A stretch of 36,782 bases of DNA from Bacteroidales bacterium UBA1205 (GTDB lineage Bacteria > Bacteroidota > Bacteroidia > Bacteroidales > WCHB1-69). Within the stretch, counting starts at the first letter, position 1; every line of letters begins with the position of its first letter. The DNA is taken from the NCBI GenBank assembly GCA_002309615.1, contig DBXT01000059.1, forward strand, positions 1 through 36,782, written 5' to 3'. Positions 1 through 9,900 of this stretch are shown here, piece after piece. The position numbers and the translations under genes are program-made. Below the pieces are notes generated by a model. It ran no database searches and was not told where the DNA came from. It worked only from the letters and a program-made list of their open reading frames with translations.

Positions 1-737
1 TCCAATCCTATGGCAGTACGTTTGGCTACTTTAGCCTGAATATGATACGGACCGGTGAATAGAACAGTATCGGTAAAAGAAGAAATGAATTCCACTACAG
101 GGGCTTTCAATTCATACACCGAACCCATTAGTTCAAAGTTGTCTATTACCCAGCCGTGAGAAATTTGTGTACCGGTAACATTTCCTTTTTTGATAACAAA
201 ACGGAATTGTACTTCGGAATAGGATACATCGTTGGAAAGATCAAAAATTTCCTCTTTCCACCATGTGTTGGCAGGAACTGCCAAACTATCGGCGGCATCC
301 CAAATGGCATAACTTGCAGCGTTAAAGCCTGTAGTGCCGTAGTTAGCGGCATTGCCCTCGTATGATTTTGCCGGCAACACTTGCCATTGAGCTCCTACAT
401 TGTTGAGGCGGTATTCCACTCTTATTTCATCGCAAACAGATACCTTGCAAATGTGGTTAAAACGCAAGGTGACGTAGCCGTATGAGCTGCAATCATATAC
501 AGGGGAAGTCAGCATTACTGAATCTCCTATACCAAAAGGAACTTCAGCCCAAATAGATTTGGTACCGCTTACAGCTAAATTGTAGGGGTTGTACGAAGTT
601 GTCCATGCCGTACCGGGTGCAGAAGTGAATGAGTGGGTATTCCCGTCAAAATTTTCACTGCCTACCACAACGGCTTGCGCATGGGTAATTTGTAGCATCA
701 GAACAAATGCTGCAAAAAAACATAAAAATTTTTTCAT
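1..737 (-). CDS. Partial giant secreted protein, paralogue of the 975-12356 gene
   Basis: An open frame runs from ATG at 737 (minus strand) off the left edge with no stop, giving at least 245 residues. It starts with a signal peptide (MKKFLCFFAAFVLMLQ, likely cleaved after THAQ). The mature part aligns end to end with the N-terminus of the divergent giant gene. Shared blocks include the WAEVP motif, DSVMLxSPxYD, SSYxYV, ADSLAVPA/S, QFRFVIKK and GWxIDNF, then a TDTVxxTGPxH segment that probably begins an Ig-like domain. I infer a cell-surface or secreted protein, probably also type-IX exported; the C-terminus that would show a sorting signal lies outside the window. The function of the N-terminal domain is unknown; it resembles jelly-roll/MAM-type beta domains common at the N-termini of such proteins. 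A TACCTTTG -7 box lies about 70 bp upstream of the start. Confidence 0.88.
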   Translation of the reverse strand, partial: MKKFLCFFAAFVLMLQITHAQAVVVGSENFDGNTHSFTSAPGTAWTTSYNPYNLAVSGTKSIWAEVPFGIGDSVMLTSPVYDCSSYGYVTLRFNHICKVSVCDEIRVEYRLNNVGAQWQVLPAKSYEGNAANYGTTGFNAASYAIWDAADSLAVPANTWWKEEIFDLSNDVSYSEVQFRFVIKKGNVTGTQISHGWVIDNFELMGSVYELKAPVVEFISSFTDTVLFTGPYHIQAKVAKRTAIGL

Positions 738-974
738 ACTATTGGTTTTTTATTATGCCTACTCACTTAAGGGCTTTTCGGCTTACTCCACGCAAAAAAT
801 CAAGTAGCAAAGGTACCATTTTTTTTGCATATTCAAATTGAATAATTAAACATTTATTTAATGGCAAATGAATATTAATAGATTAATGTAAAAATGTTAT
901 CTTTGCATAATTGAAAGCAAAAGTAATGAGATAATAGTTTGAAAGTATATTTTTATACTGTTTTTCAATATATT
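738..974. promoter_or_regulatory. Divergent promoter region between the two giant paralogues
   Basis: This AT-rich spacer carries two Bacteroidota-type -7 boxes facing outward. TACCTTTG on minus (808-815) has a TTTG 18 nt upstream (834-837), matching the -33/-7 arrangement, and serves the left gene. TATCTTTG on plus (898-905) serves the right gene; I saw no clear -33 element for it. No other structure was recognised. Confidence 0.6.
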
Positions 975-3900
975 ATGAGAAATCGCTTGCCGTTTTATCG
1001 TAGCATACAGAAGAGTTTAATAACGCTATTGGTGCTTATGCTTGGAATATATCAAAGCAGAGCCCAAGCGGTATTGGTATCAGAAGAAGATTTCAGTACC
1101 ATTGCTCATACTTTTTCTTCTGTTCCGTTGTCGGCATGGCAATGGGGAAATACATCGTTTTTCAGTGATAATGCTTATGTATGGGCAGAGGTTCCGAGTA
1201 TGAGCCAAGATTCGGTTATGTTAATTTCTCCCCTATATGATATGTCTTCATATGCGTATGTGAAGGTGCGGTTCAGGCATATATGCAAAATATCGCCTAT
1301 GGATGAGGTTCGGTTTGAATATAGGCTGAATGCAGTAGGCAGTGCCGGAGCATGGAAAACGGTGCCTTTTTCCGCTTATCAAGGCACGGCTGCTGACTAT
1401 CGTTCCGGCTTTAGTGCTGATTCCTATTCCGCATGGATGGCTTCCGATAGTTTGGCCGTGCCTAGTGCATCGTGGTGGGTGGAAGAGTGCTTTGACATCA
1501 GCAATGAGGTGTCGTACGGGCAAGCACAATTCCGATTTGTGATTAAAAAGAAAGATGTTTTGGGAACCAACATTTCTTATGGATGGTTGATAGATAATTT
1601 TCAAGTGTGGGCATCTTCGTTACCTATCAGTAATCCGATAGTTCAGTTTGAACCGCCGCTATTAAAAGATACTGTTTATTCAACCGGTCCTCATGCGGTG
1701 TATGCTAAAATAGTTGCTGCCGCAGGATTGACCATAGATACTCCTTATTTGGTGTATACCGCTACCGATAATAATATATCCTTAGTCGATTCGGTTCGTA
1801 TGGAATCTTATAGCGGAGATACTCTGTGGAGAGCCGATATTCCTGCATTGACAGAAAACACTCATGTGGTTTATTCCGTTACGGGCAGAGATAATACGGG
1901 CAATTATACGCAAGCTATGTCCGGTTATTCTATTCAACATATAGCCTCACCGGCTTCCTATGCTAAAAAATATATGATAGGAGATACAGCAGGAGTTACC
2001 ACGGTGTGGAATGTGCCTGTAGGAGACGGGGAAGGAGCCTATCAATGGTGCCGAATGTTGTATAAATCACAAGAATTGCCGAAGGTAGCATGTGAAATTA
2101 CCGACATAGCATTTAAAATATCTCAAGATTATCGTTCCCAAACATTGGTAGGGCAGACCGTATACATGGCAATGGTTGCCGATACCGTTTTATCTTCTTT
2201 ATCTTATGAAAATCCGTTATCACAACATGCATCTTTGGTATGGTCTGATACAATAGCGGTAATGCATAGTGAAGATTGGCTGGCAATGCATTTAAAGCAA
2301 GCTTTTGTTTATCAGCCCGGCATGTCTTTGTTGTTATATTTCGAAAGTCGTAGTCCGCAATCTGTATATTTTAACGGCATGGAGTTTTATGGTGATAACG
2401 ATTATCCTTACACCATGCATTTATGTGCTTATCTCGGCAATAATGGCTCTTTTCCTATAGCGGGACAAGGAATGTGGAGTGCAAGGCCGAGCATAATGTT
2501 TACATATAACACTGTAGCGTATGGAAAGCATTCTGCCTCATTGGTCAGAATCAATGCTCCTGTTCAAGACAGTGTTTTGGCAGGAGGAAACATTCCTGTA
2601 AAAATAACATTAAGAAATACAGGAAGCGAGTTGTTGGATTCGGTGCAAATAGCTTGGAGCGTCAACGGGGTGATGCAGCCGCCGTATGTATATCATGCCA
2701 AACAATCATTACCATGGGATTTTACCGACACGGTGCAAGTGGGATATTATATGCCTACCCTGTCTGCTTACGATACCATAAAAATATGGTTATCCATGCC
2801 CAACGGGCAGCCGGACAATATTACTACCGACGATACATTGACAACAAGCGTTTATGGTTGTAAGGCTCCTTTGTCGGGAACTTATAGAATAGGCAAAAAT
2901 AAAGATTTTGCTACGCTTACGCAAGCTGTAAGCATTAGTAACATGTGCGGTGCGGATGGTAATGTAAAATTTGTGCTATCGGCGGAAACCTATACCGAAC
3001 ATTTGGATTTGAGTGATTTAGGAAACAATTACGGACCATATAATTTAACCATCACTACCGATAGCGGACGTGCTGATTTTCAGCTCTCTCAAACAATTCA
3101 TATTAACAATGTTCGCAATGTAACCATAGAAAATATGGATTTTTATGCGTCCGAAACCACGGTAATAAGGGTAAATGATGCGGAAAATTTGAGCATCCGT
3201 AAATGTAATATGGTAACCGATACCCTTACCCGGCGTGCGGATATAGTAGGTATCAAGTTGGAAGGATATTTGAAAAATGTGTGTCTTGTCGGCAATACCA
3301 TACAAGGAGGATATGCAGGTATACAGGTGGAAGGAATAAGTCCTGCTAACAAGGCTGAAGTAGTAATAGATAGTAATAGCATAATTAATTTTTATTATTC
3401 CGGCATACATCTCACTTATGCGGAAGCTCATGTAAAAGCGAATAGTTTGTATTCTCGTGAATTGTCACAAGGCAGTTCACTATTGATGCTTTATGCGTAT
3501 TATGTTGACGGAGATATAGAGGCAAACAAAATATGGCAGCGAAATCGTTCCTTTGTTTATTCTTACGGGATGTATGTTTACGGAATGAATGTAAATGATA
3601 CAACCACAAAGGGAAATATAGTTAATAACGAAATATTTACATATACCACAGGATCTTATAGCGGAATATATATCACCCATTCGCGAAGTAATATTTTATA
3701 TAATTCCGTTCTTGTGGAATCTGCCGGTAGCGGAAGAGCTGTATATATAGCGGATAATGCCGATAATGAGATGGAAATAAGCGGAAATGATTTGGTGTGC
3801 GTAAACGGTTTTCCCGTTTATATAACCAACATAGCTCATATTTCCGGTGTGCGTATTTTCGGGAACAATCTATATGGCAATTATGCCGGATATGCAGGAG

Positions 3901-6900
3901 GAATAATAGAAAGTTTGGCAGAATGGTCTGCTATGATGAAAGACACCGCTTCGGTGAGTGTACCACCTTGTTATATTGACTCTGCCATGAGTTTGCAATG
4001 GCAAAATTACCAAAATGCGGAATGTGTTTTTCATCATCTTGTTCCTACCGACATCCAAGGAAAAACACGTGGAGCGCTGACCAATATGGGAGCTTATTGC
4101 GGAACAGCCGTTCCTGAAACGGATGCTATGCTTTATGCTATTGAGGGAATACACGAAGGGCAGGTTGCCATGTTGATGGATACAGCAAAAGTGATACTTG
4201 TCAACGGGGGAACGGAAATATTGGATACGGCAGTATTACACTGGACTATCAATGGCGTACAACAAGCGGCTGTTAATTGGACAGGTTGTTTGCATTTGTC
4301 GGAAAGAGACACCGTTATATTGGGCACACTTCTGCACAATCAAGGAAACTTGCATGTGAGTGTATATATTTCAGCATTAAAGCAATACCAAACAGATAGC
4401 AATAGTTTTAATGATACCGTAACACATTCCTATTATGTATGCCCGCCTGCGGGCATGTCGGGAGTTTATACAATAGGGGCAGGCGGGGATTTCGCTTCCG
4501 TAACCAAAGCCGTTGAGACCCTGTCTATGTGTGGAATGACGGCAGATGTAACTTTGAGTGTTCTGCCGGGAACATATTCGGAAACCATACATTTGGAAGG
4601 GTCAAAATATTATACCAACGGATATCAACTGCACATTACCTCTTCTACACAAAATGCCGAAGATGTGGTATTTATTGCCGGCGGATCGGTGGTGAATATG
4701 GGATTATCGGAAAAAATAGTGTTGGATTATCTCACCATAGATGGCGGTAATACATACGGTATATTGATGAACGACAGTTGTTCCAATATATTGATAGCAC
4801 ATTGTAATATCAAATGTAGTGAAGAGCTTACCGCTAACACGGGTTGCCCTATCTACCGACCCATAGCAGCCGATTGGGCCGATAGTGTGGCTATAGTGCA
4901 CAATAATATTATAGGAGGCTATTATGGTGTGTATTTTTATGGTAGTAAGCAGAATAATACTTACGGAACCCGCATCATTTTTGATAGCAATCATGTCTGC
5001 AACCAATATTATTATGCTACGTATTTTTCTTATTGTCAATTGCTTTCATGCAACGGCAATGTTATAGCGTCTCGTGAGAATAAGGCTGATAATTATTGGT
5101 ATGGTATAAGATTAAATTATTGTAATGTAAACATACTTAACAATACCATTGCGGTAAACAATGCAACCATTAATTATGCTTATGGAATATATGGTTCTTA
5201 CATTAATACACATGACAATGCTTTAAAAGATAGTGCATTGATAGCCAATAATGTAATAGACTTTCATCCGTGCGGAACCTATGCTACAGCCATGTATTTG
5301 AACAATTTCAACGGTGAAATATTGCACAACAGCTTGCACAAAATAAGTGCTCAAGGCGGCAATTACGGTATTTATGTGTTTGGCGGCGGCGATATACTCA
5401 GAATTAGAAACAACAATATAGACGGGAATTGGGCATATTGCATATATTTAGGTAAACAATTCAACCTTGTAACTGATGATATTGATGCCAATAATATGCG
5501 AAGCGGCAACGGAAGCGTAGTAGGATATGCTAATGGCGGAGCCCGTACACTTATCGCATGGAAAAATATAGTGTTAAGTGATAAGCATTCCGTTCTCATC
5601 CGTCCGCATTATTTACGTGAGCATTATCTTTATTTAAGCGATAGCGTGAATATGGGGGCAAGCGGAATTGCACGTATTCCATTGGATAAAGACGGATTAA
5701 ACAGGGGTAATTATACTTGCATGGGTGCATATCATTATTACGTACCTGCAAACGACGCTTATTTAAAATCTTTTGTGCAATTAAATATCGATTATGCCGC
5801 CAATACCATTGTGCCTATTAAAGTACTCCTATGTAACAGTGGTAGCAATACACTCAATAATGTTGTTATTCGTTGGCAAATAAACGATATTGAGCAATCA
5901 CCTTATTATTGGCAGGGCTCTTTGGTTGCAAACGGGGCAGATACTGTCACCATAGGTTCTATTAATGTTACGCAAGGGGAATATGCGCTGTCAGCATATA
6001 CCACTATGCCGAACAATATGACAGATGTGCGTACGGTTAACGATACCGTTAAGCAAACGTTGATGACTTGTAATGGTCCTTTGTCCGGCGAATATAGTAT
6101 AGGAAAGGGGAAAGATTTTGATGATTTTTTTGCTGCTTGGAAAACCATCACCCGATGCGGAATAAAAGGAAATGTAACATTTCTCTTATATGAAGATGTG
6201 AATATGGAGCATTTTTCTTTTTCAACCGTTTCCGGAACATCTCCTTTGTGTAAAATAGAAATTAAATCAGCATTACAGCAATATGTTACCCTGCATTCCT
6301 ATTCAGCACCTGTGCTTATGTTACAAGATGCAAGTTATATTACTTTCAAGCATTTGAATATAGGCAATGCAGAACAAGGAGTGGTAATAAAATTTGCTGG
6401 TGTGTGTAAATACATCACCATAGACAGTTGTCTTATCTATGGTAAACCATACACCGTTAATAGTGAGGATAATACCATAGAAGCCGATTTTGCCTCCAAT
6501 AGCAGCAATTCATTGCAAAATGTGGTTATATCACATAACTGTATCAGCGGTGGTTATGCCAATATATATTTTAGTTATGCCGCAGGCGTAACTGCCAATA
6601 TGAAACATGATTCGGGTAATGAAATAGTGTACAATATACTAAAGGATGCCTATGCTTACGGATTGTATTCTTATTATTACAGTTATTATCGCAAAATAAG
6701 CAATAATACCATCATATCTCGAAAGAATGCTAATCAATATTATGGCATCAGCCTATATTATTTTAACACCTGTGCACAGCTTACGGCTAATAGAATTAAT
6801 ATACAATCTTATGGTGATGCGTACGGCATATATCCTTACGATTATCATAATTACGGAGTTGCTTATGGTGCAAATGCTCCTGATAGAATAGCCGATAACG

Positions 6901-9900
6901 AAGTGATTGTGCATTCTGATTATGGCAATGCATATGGTATATATATAGACAACCATACCCATGCGGAACTATATCACAATTCTGTATATACACAAGGAAT
7001 CAATAGCTATGCATTGTACAAAGCCATGACGGAGCCGGGATATACCTGTACGGTAAAAAATAATAATCTAACGGCCAAAAAGAATAATGATGCAGATTAT
7101 TCTACACATGCGTATGCCTTGTATGTAAGTGTGCCTGAATATGCTACCGCAACCCACGGGTGCAGCGATTACAATAATTATTACACCTATCAAACCGATG
7201 AATTGGCATACATAGGACAATCTTGTGCAGCATTACAAGATATACAAAAATATCAAGATGCTAATTCTCAAAACATCCGTCCTTGTTATGTAAGCACGGA
7301 TACTTGTCTTCAAATGCCCGAAACCATATATTTGCCTTGTCCTGTAATAGATAGTGTGCGGCTGGATATTAACGGGGTGGTACGGGCAGGAATTACCCGA
7401 ATGGGTGCATACGATTTTCCTCCGAAAAACTTAAATATGGCTTTGCTAAAAATAGCCGTTTCTGCATCGGTTGCAGGTGTGAACATGTCTCCGATATTGC
7501 ATTATGTCAATGCGGGAAATGATAGTGTTGCTTATTTCACTTGTGATATATGGTACAATGGTGTACTTTGTGCGTCTTCGCATGTGGTGAATTGTAAAAT
7601 TCCTTTTTCATACCAAGGGGTGGATACCTTGCCTTATTTATTACCGATTGCAGGTAAAAACACTATACAAGTGTACATCACTTCCGTTAATGGCATAGCC
7701 GAAGATGCCGCACAAAGTAATGATACCGTCAAAATGTCGTTTTATACTTGTACCAAGCCATTGGGAGGTGATTATACCATAGGAGCAACAGGTGCCGATT
7801 TTGCAAGCATAAACGAATTTGCCGATGCATTGCGTACTTGTTCGGCGGATACGGATATTGTGCTTAATTTACAGAATGGCGTTTATGATGAAATGATAGA
7901 TTGCAGCACATGGAGAACCTATTTGGGAAATCATCATCTCACTATACAATCCGTTGCCAAAGATTCTTCCAAAGTGGTTGTAGGTGCACATCATGGTGCC
8001 ATTGCTCTTAATAATAATAACAATATAGCATTCAGGTATCTTACTTTGCATGCTGATATAGGGTCAACGGTGCAGATAAACGAAACATGTAATAATATTA
8101 CATTCTATCATTGTCAAATATTGCAAGCGGATACTTCTCCCGTTATCGGATACGGCATTTACAAGCCGATAGGCGGAGTAATAAACAATATGAATATTAT
8201 TGGATGTGTGTTCAAAGGAGCTCATTACGGATTGTATTTGTACGGCGGTACCGGTAATTCGCGTATGGGATCGGACATTCGTATTGACAGCAATCTATTT
8301 GAGAATCAGCAAGTATGTCCTGTGTACGTGTTTTATGCATCTTCAATTTCCATATCATACAATACCTTGATATATGATTTGCAAGATAGTGTATATCAAT
8401 GGAAAGGAATTTATGCCGATTGTGCCGATGGTTCTATAGTAGGGAACGCCGTTTGTCAGCAGAACGGCAAAATAGAGAATGTTATAGGTATAGATTTAAA
8501 TTATTACGGATATTATCACACTTCTGCCATGCAATTGGTAGCCAACAATACCATAGCTGTTTGCGGAGCAAAGAATGTATGCGGCATGTATAGTGAATAT
8601 TCCCGTAACAAAATATATCACAATACCATTCGTGTAAATGCAACCGTACAACCCGTAGCATTAAAAGTGCTCAATCATATTTGGGTAGAGGTAAAAAATA
8701 ATATTTTGGATGCCGAAAGCGGTTGCCCTATTTGGCTGTTAACTCCCGTTTTCAGCGATTATAACAATTATTATTCTACAACATGTGTCGGGCATCTTGC
8801 CGTGGATATAAGCTCAATGAGTCAATGGCAACAATGTGTAAGCGATGACAGGCATTCTATACAAGTACGTCCGCAATATCAAGATACCTTGAGGCTGATG
8901 TTAGATACCAATGTAGAATACGCATGTGAATTGTTGTCGGATGTACACTACGACAAAGCAGGACAATTGCGGCATGCCTACACCACCATGGGTGCATATC
9001 AGAGCAATACCTCATCAATAGCGGCAGATATTTTGGAATGGATAGATTTCCCGCAATATGTGGTCAGCAATCAGTCCGTACCCGTGGTTTTGAGTGTGGC
9101 AAACACGGGAATAGCGGATATTACAAGCATTAGCATAGGGTGGAGTGTTAACGGTGTGGTTCAACCGTCTTATATGTGGATAGCCAACACACCATTGGGT
9201 TCATATCAAGCAGATACTATTGTTATGGGTAGATTTATCGTAACCGGTAGCGGAACGATAGATGTTAACGTATGGATAGATAGTGTGAACAATTCAAATA
9301 ATATCCGGCACAAAAGTGATACACTCCGTGTAAGAACGGAAGTGAGTCCGTTAGCATGTTTTGTAGAACCACTGGTATGGGATACCGTTTACGGATTGTC
9401 TTTCCCTGTGCATGTGAGGATAATGGAAGGAACGGGCGCACTTATCAATATGCCGTTTTTGCATGTGGAGACTTTTGTAAAGGAGAAGTTGATAGGGGTA
9501 GATGACATACCTATGACACAAGAAAAAGAATATGAGTGGTTTACCATTGTGCCTCAGCAATGCTACGGAAGCAAGGTGGTGTTTACTTTGTTGGTCACCG
9601 ATACGGTAAACAATCATGTAGTATTGCAAGATAGCACCTATTTGCAGTATAGTAGCGGAATGAATACCATTCAAGCGGGTGATGGTAGCCTTGCCAATCA
9701 AACGCTGCCTTTCAATACCTGCTATAATTATGGTTGGTCAAGAAGTACATATAGTGCCCGAGAATTGGATAAGGAATGCAGAGGCGGTGTTATTTCCAAA
9801 ATAGCCTTGCAATATGCGGGAGGAGGTTCCATAAGCAGGAATAATATCAACTTATATATGCTGGCCGTGGATGATACCGTGGAAGTGACATCAAATTACA

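Noticed and set aside
939..974. TTG start at 939 for the giant protein
   Set aside because: ATG 975 gives a normal signal peptide; the 12 extra residues add an odd hydrophobic, aromatic N-terminus. It is kept only as an alternative.
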